DNA of 64,000 nucleotides, taken from Chitinophagaceae bacterium BSSC1 (GTDB lineage: Bacteria > Bacteroidota > Bacteroidia > Chitinophagales > Chitinophagaceae). The stretch is taken from NCBI GenBank assembly GCA_002256435.1, contig NKJC01000003.1:401264-465263 (forward strand). The letters are read 5' to 3'. The position numbers and the translations under genes were made by a program. Below, in pieces: positions 18,931 through 27,487 of this stretch (positions are counted from its first letter, which is position 1; each line of letters begins with the position of its first letter). The notes under the pieces were generated by a model. It made no database searches, was not told the DNA's origin, and worked only from the letters and a program-made list of their open reading frames with translations.

Positions 18931-18931
18931 A

Positions 18932-18972
18932 TTAGTAGCATTGATGGTTCAAAAACTCTCCAATGCTACTAA
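18932..18972 (-). promoter_or_regulatory. 12-bp inverted repeat next to the GH35 start codon
   Basis: TTAGTAGCATTG at 18932-18943 is the exact reverse complement of CAATGCTACTAA at 18961-18972, with 17 bases between. In the mRNA the hairpin would end one base before the ATG at 18930. It could cover the ribosome landing site or act as a DNA operator. There is no T-run, so it is not a plain terminator. Confidence 0.6.
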
Positions 18973-18998
18973 AAATTTCGGCCATTTCCCGCTTAAAT

Positions 18999-19022
18999 CT
19001 TGCGCAAACGATTGTACGCAAG
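18999..19022. promoter_or_regulatory. Candidate LacI-family operator upstream of GH35-GH20
   Basis: The core CAAACGATTG lies at 19005-19014 and is flanked by CTTGCG on the left and CGCAAG on the right, so the site is an extended imperfect palindrome. It lies about 70-90 bases upstream of the GH35 start. It shares the 15-base TGCGCAAACGATTGT with the site at 13450 near the sugar permease. Confidence 0.6.
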
Positions 19023-19035
19023 CTTTGATCATCCG

Positions 19036-21360
19036 CTATTTTTTTGGTACATATTTTTTTACCCTTGCATCATTGATCACACCCTTCCAGTTTAGACCAT
19101 ATCCAAAATCATACACATGACCATTGCTGTCTTTGTATGGAATCATGTCTCTTGGAACGTCTTCCATTTGTTTTTCAACCGTAGACATATTCAAAGGCAT
19201 TTGCATGGGCAACAAAGCAGAGGGTTCTACTTTACCAGAAACAATGTCTAATAATGCTTCTACTTGAACACCAAACTCACCAAGAATGGCGTCTACTTGA
19301 CCTTCAAATTCCCCAAATACCATGGGATTGCTCATACTCACCGCAACCAATACGGGTTTGCCTTTCATGGCTTTCTTGGTATCTAAAATAGTATTCAAGT
19401 CAGGAGCAGAATTAGACTTAGAAGTTTTACCCAAATAAGTTCTGTTAGTGATACTCGGGTCAATGACTGGATCGCCCGCGGCAATACTATGCGCCCTGGC
19501 ATCCGTAGCTGTATAATCTTTTAATTGGAGTGAAATAGGAACATAACCATTGCCTCCTGCTTCTCTATCGGCCCTGCTATAACCACCACTAACAGGACTC
19601 TTTATAAAGACCAACGCAAAGTCTGCCTTAGTTGGATCATCGGTTACTGTGTAATATTTTTTAATCAAATCAAGGTTCACAGGATACTCCATTTTTTCGG
19701 GAACAGGTTGTCCAAAAAAATTGATACTTGCAGGCGTTGTACGTTTGGGCACATAAACTGTTTTACCTTTTTGAATGGGTAGTGTCTTATTTTGATTTTT
19801 GAGTAGTACAATAGATTTTAATTGGGCATCGTATCCTGCTTTCATAAATTCAGGTTGTCCAACAATGGCTTTTGACGCATTGGGATCCAGATAAGGATTC
19901 TCAAACAAACCCACCCTAAATACATTCAATAACAAACGATAAGCAGATTGCTCAAAACGCTGACGCATAAAAGCTTCGCCGTGTTCTTTTACGCCCATTT
20001 GATAAGCTTCTAAAACAGGGTTAATATCATTATTGCCACCAAACTGATCCACACCAGCCATCAATACTTTATAGTGCCTTTGTGCAATGCTCAATGATTC
20101 AACGCCCCATGACTTACCCGAAAACACATCGGGCTTGTCACCCTCGTTAGCAGTGATTAACCAATCGGTACAAACCACTCCGTCATACCCATATTTATTG
20201 CGTAATAAATCTGTGATAATGTATTTACTAAAGCCATTACCTACATTCTCTCCATTCTTTTTGTCTTGGTTATAAGAGATGGTGTAGTAGGGCATTACAG
20301 CCGATGCTTTTTTAGTGCCACCAGTTAATTTAAAAGCACCTTCAGTAAATGTGCGTAAATGTGTTTGAAATTGGTTACCCGGATAAACAGCAAATTTTCC
20401 ATAGGCAAAATGCGCATCTCGTCCGCCTTCTTCAGGACCACCACTAGGCCAATGTTTGACCATGGCGTTTACGCTTAAATTTCCCCAACCTTGATAAGCA
20501 GCAATGGCTTTGGGCGATGTTTGAAAACCGTCTACATAGGCTCTTGCCATATCAGTAGCCAATTGTGGGTCTTCTCCAAAAGTTCCTATAAAGCGGTTCC
20601 ACCTTGGTTCTGTTGCTAAATCAATTTGTGGTGAAAGCGCTGTTGTAATACCCAGTGCACGATATTCTTTAGAAGCAATAGAACCAAATAATTTTGTGAT
20701 GGCTGGGTCAAAAGTAGCAGCCAATCCAAGTTCTTCGGGCCACTGAGAAATAGCACCACCAGAGCCTGCATTATACTCTGCGTCTTTATTGGCACCGTTT
20801 CTTGGGTCAGAACTATTATTGGCAGGAATACCCATGCCAATGCCTTCAACCAATTGCTGCACATTATTATTCCAAGTGGCTGATACCACCGGATTTTGAA
20901 CCGATGTAATCAATACATGGCGTAAATTATCCTTGGTTAAAAAAGCTATTTGTTGATCAGATAAATCAGAGGCTTTAGCCCCACTAGCAGAAAATGTTTT
21001 GTCTTTATAGGTACCAGCAAACATACCTCGTTCTTGGGCTGGAATAGCTTGGTGCCTGCTATAGAGCATCATTCCTGCAATTTGATCTACGGTCATTTTA
21101 GAAGCCAGGTCTTTGGCTCTTTCGGCTACAGACAAACGCCAGTCTTCATACTTATCCAACTTGCCATTCTTATTTAAGTCCTTAAATGGCAAACCATCTT
21201 GCTTGATAATTTGTACACCAGATGCAGTGGAATAACCCAATGCAATCTGTTCATTTACTTTAATGACTTTGATATTGTCTGAAAGATTGGTTTCAACCAA
21301 TTTGGTTTGCGCTTGGGCTACAGAAGCAGCAGCCAAAAGCAGGAAAAAGTATTTTCTCAT
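19036..21360 (-). CDS. GH3 beta-glucosidase-type glycoside hydrolase
   Basis: An exported glycoside hydrolase of family 3, 774 residues from the ATG at 21360. That start gives a clean signal peptide (MRKYFFLLLAAASVAQAQ). An upstream extension to 21420 would run into the terminator of the preceding gene and is not likely. The N-terminal barrel carries AMVKHWPSGGPEEGGRDAH, and the nucleophile Asp is in GVVCTDWLI. The C-terminal alpha/beta sandwich includes SIVLLKNQNKTLPI, typical of the family. It probably cleaves beta-glucosides or xylosides; specificity cannot be read. It has the same orientation as GH35 but is separated from it by about 105 bases holding that gene's control sites. Confidence 0.93.
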   Translation of the reverse strand: MRKYFFLLLAAASVAQAQTKLVETNLSDNIKVIKVNEQIALGYSTASGVQIIKQDGLPFKDLNKNGKLDKYEDWRLSVAERAKDLASKMTVDQIAGMMLYSRHQAIPAQERGMFAGTYKDKTFSASGAKASDLSDQQIAFLTKDNLRHVLITSVQNPVVSATWNNNVQQLVEGIGMGIPANNSSDPRNGANKDAEYNAGSGGAISQWPEELGLAATFDPAITKLFGSIASKEYRALGITTALSPQIDLATEPRWNRFIGTFGEDPQLATDMARAYVDGFQTSPKAIAAYQGWGNLSVNAMVKHWPSGGPEEGGRDAHFAYGKFAVYPGNQFQTHLRTFTEGAFKLTGGTKKASAVMPYYTISYNQDKKNGENVGNGFSKYIITDLLRNKYGYDGVVCTDWLITANEGDKPDVFSGKSWGVESLSIAQRHYKVLMAGVDQFGGNNDINPVLEAYQMGVKEHGEAFMRQRFEQSAYRLLLNVFRVGLFENPYLDPNASKAIVGQPEFMKAGYDAQLKSIVLLKNQNKTLPIQKGKTVYVPKRTTPASINFFGQPVPEKMEYPVNLDLIKKYYTVTDDPTKADFALVFIKSPVSGGYSRADREAGGNGYVPISLQLKDYTATDARAHSIAAGDPVIDPSITNRTYLGKTSKSNSAPDLNTILDTKKAMKGKPVLVAVSMSNPMVFGEFEGQVDAILGEFGVQVEALLDIVSGKVEPSALLPMQMPLNMSTVEKQMEDVPRDMIPYKDSNGHVYDFGYGLNWKGVINDARVKKYVPKK

Positions 21361-21421
21361 GGCAGTAGTGATGGTTAAGCAATGGGTAAATTTATTACTA
21401 TTTTGATTAGGGGAGCACAAA

Positions 21422-21448
21422 AAAGCCCCATCAAAATGATGAGGCTTT
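21422..21448 (-). terminator. Intrinsic terminator after the nuclease gene
   Basis: On the minus strand AAAGCCTCATC pairs with GATGGGGCTTT around ATTTT, with one G-T pair, and a T-run follows. It lies 20 bases after the nuclease stop codon and just upstream of the GH3 gene. Confidence 0.8.
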
Positions 21449-21468
21449 AAAATCTATTTTATTCAATT

Positions 21469-22878
21469 TTATGGAACATATAATTTGGCTTGCAATGCTT
21501 TTTGAACATCTAAAGGCAATTTAGATAAAAGGTCATAAGAAGTTGACTTTTCAATTGCATCAATAGTAGTGATATATTTTTTCCAATCAGCATCAATCAC
21601 ATTCTCATTAGGTGTGTCAATTGCCAAAACGGTGGTATTGGCATTCACTCTAGAAAGGTCTGCATTACCTACTGGCAGAATTACAGCAACTTTCCAAACT
21701 CTTTTAGGAACAACTACTTTTCCATTATTAATGGTCTCAGCATATCCATTAGACCCTGTTCCTCCTTTACCATAGCTACCCATAATGATATACACTTCAT
21801 AGCCTTTCTGCATTTCTGCTCTTAAATAGGATTCCAAAGATGCCCAAGTTTGTTGGTTGTTATTAGGAGCTTGTGGAATCATATTTGGCATCAAGAAAGT
21901 AGCAGAATTTGCCTCAACAGAACTGGTTCTATCTGCAGAGGGACAATTATGGCCTCGGTCAAAACCAGAGCCACTAAAACTATTACTTTGTACTTGATAA
22001 AAATCTGTTGGAAAGCCCGTAAACGCAGCAAAATTGTCTTGTCTTGATGTACTTCCAACATTGGAAGCATCTAAGTGCCAAGACACCCAATTAGGTGTGT
22101 TCCTAGAGCTACTATGTGAAGTGGTAAAGTATTTAAAATCTACCAAGTAATTCTCAATTGCCACACTAGTAGATGTTGCATTAGAAGGATTGCCAAAAAG
22201 TAAGTTACTATTATCTCCATCAACAGGAGGAACGTCAATACCAGAGCCATTAGGAAAACCCCTACCCGGTGCAGGTATTGAGTAATTGACGGTATCTTTC
22301 ACATTGTCTACAACTTCTTTAAATACAATGCCAGGATTACCTTCTCCAATAAAGGTAATATCATCAATATTAACCCTTGTAGTGCCTGTTTTTCTTATTT
22401 GAAATCTTACAGGTTTAGTAACTGTAATCTTAAAGGTATCAGAAAGAAAGGTTTTGCTATTGGTATTTAGATTTGCCCCTAATTGAGTATAAGTAGTTCC
22501 TTTATCTTCTGAGATCCAAACAGAAACCACAGAAGCTACATCATTACCATATTGGGCATGCTTTATTACCAAGGTATTGATACTGTCAACATCATAATTC
22601 ATTCCAATTTTGCCTGTTCTCAATCTAACAGATTGTAAGTCATTTTTAATATCCGCAGCAGTACTACCCAAGAGACCATCATCAAAATTCCATGTACCTG
22701 TTTTAATAGACACATCTGCTACAGCATAAGCGGCTTTAGAGCCCATTTCAAAATCTTCCTTGATAGTGTATTTTACTGGAACATGTACATAGGGAACAAT
22801 GGTTTCGGTTATCTCCATCTTTTTGGTACAACCGAATACAAAAGCGCTAGCAAGCGCTAATACAAAAATTTTCTTCAT
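21469..22878 (-). CDS. NUC1-type DNA/RNA non-specific endonuclease, lipoprotein
   Basis: A 469-residue surface or periplasmic lipoprotein (Cys17 in FVFGCTKK). Residues about 35-190 form a beta-rich region without a name that I can assign, with FDDGLLG and repeated Val/Thr strands. Residues about 215-450 are the nuclease domain, with FDRGHNCPSADRTSS at about 306-320. In this family the histidine of DRGH (His310) is the general base and the enzyme uses a bound divalent metal. It likely degrades extracellular DNA and RNA for nutrient use. It stands alone with its own terminator and is divergent from the APC permease. Confidence 0.92.
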   Translation of the reverse strand: MKKIFVLALASAFVFGCTKKMEITETIVPYVHVPVKYTIKEDFEMGSKAAYAVADVSIKTGTWNFDDGLLGSTAADIKNDLQSVRLRTGKIGMNYDVDSINTLVIKHAQYGNDVASVVSVWISEDKGTTYTQLGANLNTNSKTFLSDTFKITVTKPVRFQIRKTGTTRVNIDDITFIGEGNPGIVFKEVVDNVKDTVNYSIPAPGRGFPNGSGIDVPPVDGDNSNLLFGNPSNATSTSVAIENYLVDFKYFTTSHSSSRNTPNWVSWHLDASNVGSTSRQDNFAAFTGFPTDFYQVQSNSFSGSGFDRGHNCPSADRTSSVEANSATFLMPNMIPQAPNNNQQTWASLESYLRAEMQKGYEVYIIMGSYGKGGTGSNGYAETINNGKVVVPKRVWKVAVILPVGNADLSRVNANTTVLAIDTPNENVIDADWKKYITTIDAIEKSTSYDLLSKLPLDVQKALQAKLYVP

Positions 22879-23008
22879 TGGGTAGGGGTTAAAACTAAAA
22901 TAATTTCAGTGCGGCAAGATAAATAAATACCCATACCGGATTAATGCTGATAACAAATTGTTAATAAAGGAATTAAGATTAAATTGCCCAATACCAGAAT
23001 TTGGCAAT

Positions 23009-24487
23009 ATGGAACAAACAAGCAGTTTATCAAGGAATATTAGCATTACTGGACTAGTAGCCACGGGCATCTCATCCATGATTGGGGCATCTATTTATAT
23101 TGTACCATTCATGTTGCAAAAAAACGTGGCTGGAATTGGTCCATATATTCTACCTGCATTTTTAGCCGCAGCAGTACCAGCCCTATTTGCTGCCATCTGT
23201 TATGCTATACTTTCCAGTGCCATGCCCAGAGCGGGTGGTAGTTATGTTTATGCCAGTAGGTCAATTCATCCCTATTGGGGTTTTGTAGCCAGTTTCTCAC
23301 AATGGTTTGGATTATCCATAGTCATTGGTGTGGTTTCCTATATGGTCTTACCCTTTTTCCGAGATGTTTGTATTACACTAGACTGGAAGGCGTTGGCACA
23401 ATTTTTTGACCAACCCAATACGCGTTTGTTTTTATCCCTTGGTCTCTTGTGGACTTTTATCCTAATCAATATTTTTGGGATACAAACCTACCAGTTTACC
23501 ATAATTGGTTTGGTACTAATTACTTTTTTACTAGCGAGCATAGTTATCATTGCTGGATTTATTTATACAGAAACTGATTTTATTCAAGGTGTTTTTCAAA
23601 AAGACGGCATTCAAATTAACAGAGAACCAGGCTCATTTAATTGGCAACAATTTTTAAGCGCAAGCGCCGTATTATTTGCCAGTTTTATTGGTTTTGATTC
23701 CATTGCACAAGCTGGTGGCGAAGCAAAGAATCCTAGTAAATCTTTACCTAGAGCCATCCTAATTACCATTGTTACGGTTACCCTATTTTATTTGTTGTTC
23801 ACGTTTGCAGTGTATAGAATAGTTCCTTGGAATTTTGTGAGAGACTTAGCCAATAGCAAAGACATTTCAGCTACCACCCTACTAAACTATGTACTACCTC
23901 CTTTTTGGTCTGTGCTCATTATGTTGGGAGCTAGCATTGCCTTACTCAAAGACCTACCCTCCATGGTGCTGTCTGTATCAAGGCTTTGTTTTGCATGGTC
24001 TAAGGATCAATTGTTTCCAATATGGTTAACCAATGTGCATCCCAAATACAAAACACCTCATTGGGCCATCTTATTTAGTGGCATTGTGTCTAGTCTTGGA
24101 ATCTTGGGTTGTCATTTTGCCAGCGATATTTTTCTTGGTATTGATATCATGGTCATGTCAATGCTCATCAATTTTATTTTGATCTGCTTATCTGTACTGT
24201 TGATTCAACACTATAATCCAGTGCTAGCAAAGCAAATTGCTGTGATTAAAAATCCCATGCTACAAAAAACCATTGCCATTCTTGGAATCATCAGTCTTGG
24301 TTTTTTATTGTTGATCCATGTTCAAAATGATTTAGCCACAGAACAAAAAGCATGGTATTTTCATGCCAGTTATGTTTGTGCATTGGTCATGCTATTTGCA
24401 AGCATTATTTTCTTTTGGTATTGGCATCAATTGAAAAAAACAGGATTGACCAATGGCAACTATTTTAAAGAATTACCAGCGGAATAA
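23009..24487 (+). CDS. APC family amino-acid permease
   Basis: A 492-residue inner-membrane transporter of the amino acid-polyamine-organocation superfamily. The ATG at 23009 is chosen because the only upstream start is a TTG at 22958 that adds 17 non-conserved residues. The conserved first-helix motif GLVATGISSMIGASIYIVP and the downstream AMPRAGGSYVYASRSIHPYW segment identify the family. About twelve hydrophobic helices are visible. The gene lies 16 bases before the aldo/keto reductase-Rid gene, which suggests linked amino acid or amine metabolism. The substrate is unknown. Confidence 0.9.
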   Translation: MEQTSSLSRNISITGLVATGISSMIGASIYIVPFMLQKNVAGIGPYILPAFLAAAVPALFAAICYAILSSAMPRAGGSYVYASRSIHPYWGFVASFSQWFGLSIVIGVVSYMVLPFFRDVCITLDWKALAQFFDQPNTRLFLSLGLLWTFILINIFGIQTYQFTIIGLVLITFLLASIVIIAGFIYTETDFIQGVFQKDGIQINREPGSFNWQQFLSASAVLFASFIGFDSIAQAGGEAKNPSKSLPRAILITIVTVTLFYLLFTFAVYRIVPWNFVRDLANSKDISATTLLNYVLPPFWSVLIMLGASIALLKDLPSMVLSVSRLCFAWSKDQLFPIWLTNVHPKYKTPHWAILFSGIVSSLGILGCHFASDIFLGIDIMVMSMLINFILICLSVLLIQHYNPVLAKQIAVIKNPMLQKTIAILGIISLGFLLLIHVQNDLATEQKAWYFHASYVCALVMLFASIIFFWYWHQLKKTGLTNGNYFKELPAE

Positions 24488-24503
24488 GTAATAATAGATC
24501 CCT

Positions 24504-25946
24504 ATGAACCATACTAGACTAAGTGACAACTTAAGCATCTCAAAAGCATTGATTGGACTATGGCAGATTGCCGATTTAGAAAGGGGGAATCAAAAAGTAG
24601 CCCCCATAGCAACAGCCAAAGCCATGCACGCTTATTATGAACAAGGCTTAACCAGCTTTGACATGGCGGATCATTATGGTTCTGCTGAAGAAGTGGTAGG
24701 AGTATTTAGAAAAACCTATGGCTTGCGCGATGTTCAATTTCTAACCAAATGGGTCCCAAGCCCTGGTAATATTACAGCCACACAAATTGAAGCTGCGGTA
24801 AAAAAAGCATTGACCAGATTACAGACAGATCAAATTCAACTCATGCAATTTCATGCATGGAATTATGCGCATCCCAGTTGGTTGGATTGTTTGTATGGTT
24901 TGCAAAAACTACAACAAGAAGGATTGATTGCCAATTTGGGTCTCACCAATTTTGACGAAGCACATTTAAATATGGTCATCCAATCTGGAATCAATGTTGT
25001 TAGTAATCAAGTTTGTTATTCCTTATTAGATCAACGCGCTGCAGGAAAAATGACTGCTACCTGTTTACAACACAATGTAAAACTGTTGGCCTTTGGAACC
25101 GTTGGTGGTGGCTTCTTTAGTGAAAAATGGTTGAACCAATCAGAACCTGCTATCAATGATTCATTGACTTGGTCTCAAATGAAATACAAGCGTTATATAG
25201 ACGCTGCTGGCGGATGGAAATGGTATCAAGAGCTATTACAAACATTATATAATATCGCGCAAGCACACCATGTTTCTATTGCTACCATTGCCAGTGCATA
25301 TATTAAAGAACAACCCGCTGTTGGGGGCGTGATCATTGGGGCAAGAATGGGTGTTTCAGAACATATTCTGGAGAATAAAAAAGTATTGGATATTCAATTA
25401 AGCGCTGCTGAATTAGAGCTGATTAAATCTGTATTGGCAAAAGGTCAATCCATTCCAGGAGACTGTGGTGATGAATACAGAAAGCCGCCCTATTTAACGG
25501 CTACCGGAGACCTAAGTCATCATGTAAAAGAATTTCCAGTCCCCTACCCAACTATTTCAGATACACAAGGTAAAACAAAGGCCCTATCAGGCACTAGTTG
25601 GGAATCTATGGCAGGTTATAGCCGCGCAGTTAGAAAGGGGAACCGTATTCTTGTTTCAGGTACTACTGCTACCCATGGCAATCTTGTGATTGGGGGTAAT
25701 GACCCTGCGGCACAGGCACATTTTATTTTTGATAAAATAGAAGGGGCCATTCAATCATTGGGCGGCAAATTAGAAGACGTAGTTAGAACCCGAGTTTTTG
25801 TCAAAGACATTAACCAATGGGAACCCATTGCAAGAGCGCACGGCCAAAGATTTGCAGCAATTCAGCCTGCCAATACCATGGTGCAAGCCAATTTAATTGG
25901 GGATGATTATCTAGTTGAGATTGAGGCAGAAGCCATAGTGGAGTAA
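24504..25946 (+). CDS. Aldo/keto reductase fused to a Rid (YjgF-like) domain
   Basis: A 480-residue two-domain cytoplasmic protein. Residues about 1-325 form an aldo/keto reductase barrel: FDMADHYGSAEEVVG carries the catalytic Asp and Tyr, LTKW the Lys, and LMQFHAWNYAHPSW the His region. Residues about 355-480 are a Rid-family domain (MAGYSRAVRKGNRILVSGTT, then VRTRVFVKDINQWEPIARAH and VEIEAEAIVE). The Rid catalytic arginine in PARSCV of E. coli RidA is replaced here (PANTMV), so classic imine deamination is unlikely for this domain. The reductase half would use NAD(P)H. Being between a permease and a photolyase gene does not settle its pathway. Confidence 0.92.
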   Translation: MNHTRLSDNLSISKALIGLWQIADLERGNQKVAPIATAKAMHAYYEQGLTSFDMADHYGSAEEVVGVFRKTYGLRDVQFLTKWVPSPGNITATQIEAAVKKALTRLQTDQIQLMQFHAWNYAHPSWLDCLYGLQKLQQEGLIANLGLTNFDEAHLNMVIQSGINVVSNQVCYSLLDQRAAGKMTATCLQHNVKLLAFGTVGGGFFSEKWLNQSEPAINDSLTWSQMKYKRYIDAAGGWKWYQELLQTLYNIAQAHHVSIATIASAYIKEQPAVGGVIIGARMGVSEHILENKKVLDIQLSAAELELIKSVLAKGQSIPGDCGDEYRKPPYLTATGDLSHHVKEFPVPYPTISDTQGKTKALSGTSWESMAGYSRAVRKGNRILVSGTTATHGNLVIGGNDPAAQAHFIFDKIEGAIQSLGGKLEDVVRTRVFVKDINQWEPIARAHGQRFAAIQPANTMVQANLIGDDYLVEIEAEAIVE

Positions 25947-25992
25947 TTGTTTAGAATCCGAACAATTGGATCTGGATGCCTGTTAAAGGATT

Positions 25993-27486
25993 ATGTCAGT
26001 TGCTATAAGTTTGGTATTTCCCCATCAATTATTCAAAGAACATCCTGCTTTGCAAAAAGGCAGAACCATCTACTTGGTAGAAGAATGGTTGTTTTTCAAG
26101 AAATATAGATTTCACAAACAGAAACTGGTCTTACATAGGGCCAGTATGCAGTTTTACCAACAGTGGTTAATAGCGCAGGGCTATCAGGTTATATACATTG
26201 ACACCAATCACCCTTTACAAGATGTTCGCGCATTGATCAAACAATTGGCTATTGAACAAACAACTGACATTCATGTGTCAGCAGTAGCTGATGATTGGTT
26301 GGACCAAAGAATCACAAAAAGTTGTGCTGCAAACAAAATCAAATTAATCATTCACGAGAACCCTAATTTTTTAAATAGCAAGGAATCTGTTGAGACTTAT
26401 TTTAGCAAAAGGAAAACCTATTTTCAAACAGACTTTTATACTTGGCAACGCAAGCAAAGAAAAATCTTGTTAGTGGCCGATGGAAAACCCCTTGGTGGTC
26501 AATGGACCTTTGATTCAGACAATAGAAAACCATTTCCTAAGAAAGGCATCGCGCCAGCTATGAAGCAATTTGGGGACAATGCATTTTTAGTAGAAGCCAG
26601 AACCTATGTTCAGCAGCATTTTCCCAATAACTATGGAACAGTCAATGGGCCACATTTGTTTGTGAATAGTTTTCAAGAGGCGCAGCAATGGTTGGATGAT
26701 TTTATCAAAAATCGCTTTGAACATTTTGGCATTTATGAAGACGCCATTGTAACAAATGAAACTGTGCTGCATCATTCAGTGTTAACCCCCATGCTCAATA
26801 TTGGTTTATTAAACCCGCAACAGGTAATGGACAGGGTAATTGAACAAGCAGAACAATACCAAATTCCGCTTAATTCATTAGAAGGATTTATTAGACAGGT
26901 TATGGGTTGGCGAGAATTCATTCACTTGGTGTATGAAAGAGAGGGTGGTAAACAACGCAGCACCAATTATTGGAAATTCAGCAGAAAAATACCTGAAGAT
27001 TTTTGGACAGGAAATACCGGCATTGAACCCATTGACAGCACCATTAAAAAAATCTTGGCAACTGGTTATTGTCATCATATTGAGCGGCTCATGGTGTTGG
27101 GAAATTTTATGTTGCTCTGTGAATTTGATCCAGATCAAGTGTATCAGTGGTTTATGGAATTATTTATAGATGCTTATGATTGGGTCATGGTACCCAATGT
27201 CTATGGCATGACCCAATTTGCAGATGGGGGTTTAATGACCACCAAACCTTATATCAGTGGGAGTAATTACTTAATGAAGATGAGTGATTACCCCAAGGGA
27301 GATTGGCAACCCATTTGGGATGGGCTGTTCTGGAGATTCATGCATGTGCATAGAGATTTCTTTTTGAAAAATCCTAGACTGGGGATGTTGGTGAAAACCT
27401 TTGATAAAATGAGTCCGGAAAAACAGCAATTTCATTTAATGAATGCAGAGCGGTTTTTGAAGGATTTAGATAAGCAATTGAATTAG
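25993..27486 (+). CDS. PhrB-type cryptochrome/photolyase family protein lacking Fe-S cysteines
   Basis: A 497-residue flavoprotein of the deoxyribodipyrimidine-photolyase-related group. The N-terminal Rossmann-like domain starts LVFPHQLFKEHPAL. The FAD-binding helical domain carries FIRQVMGWREFIHLVY, HHIERLMVLGNFMLL (about residues 361-375) and PNVYGMTQFADGG. Known bacterial PhrB (6-4) photolyases bind a 4Fe-4S cluster with cysteines after the SxSxYxxxMSDY segment. Here that stretch reads MSDYPKGDWQPIWDGLFWRF (residues 430-449), and no cysteine occurs anywhere after about residue 377. It may repair UV damage without the cluster or be a light sensor. It follows the AKR-Rid gene by 46 bases. 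Confidence 0.9.
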   Translation: MSVAISLVFPHQLFKEHPALQKGRTIYLVEEWLFFKKYRFHKQKLVLHRASMQFYQQWLIAQGYQVIYIDTNHPLQDVRALIKQLAIEQTTDIHVSAVADDWLDQRITKSCAANKIKLIIHENPNFLNSKESVETYFSKRKTYFQTDFYTWQRKQRKILLVADGKPLGGQWTFDSDNRKPFPKKGIAPAMKQFGDNAFLVEARTYVQQHFPNNYGTVNGPHLFVNSFQEAQQWLDDFIKNRFEHFGIYEDAIVTNETVLHHSVLTPMLNIGLLNPQQVMDRVIEQAEQYQIPLNSLEGFIRQVMGWREFIHLVYEREGGKQRSTNYWKFSRKIPEDFWTGNTGIEPIDSTIKKILATGYCHHIERLMVLGNFMLLCEFDPDQVYQWFMELFIDAYDWVMVPNVYGMTQFADGGLMTTKPYISGSNYLMKMSDYPKGDWQPIWDGLFWRFMHVHRDFFLKNPRLGMLVKTFDKMSPEKQQFHLMNAERFLKDLDKQLN

Positions 27487-27487
27487 C

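Noticed and set aside
21361..21420. N-terminal extension of the GH3 gene to 21420
   Set aside because: It would place the start at the terminator of the nuclease gene and put 20 residues before a clean signal peptide at 21360.
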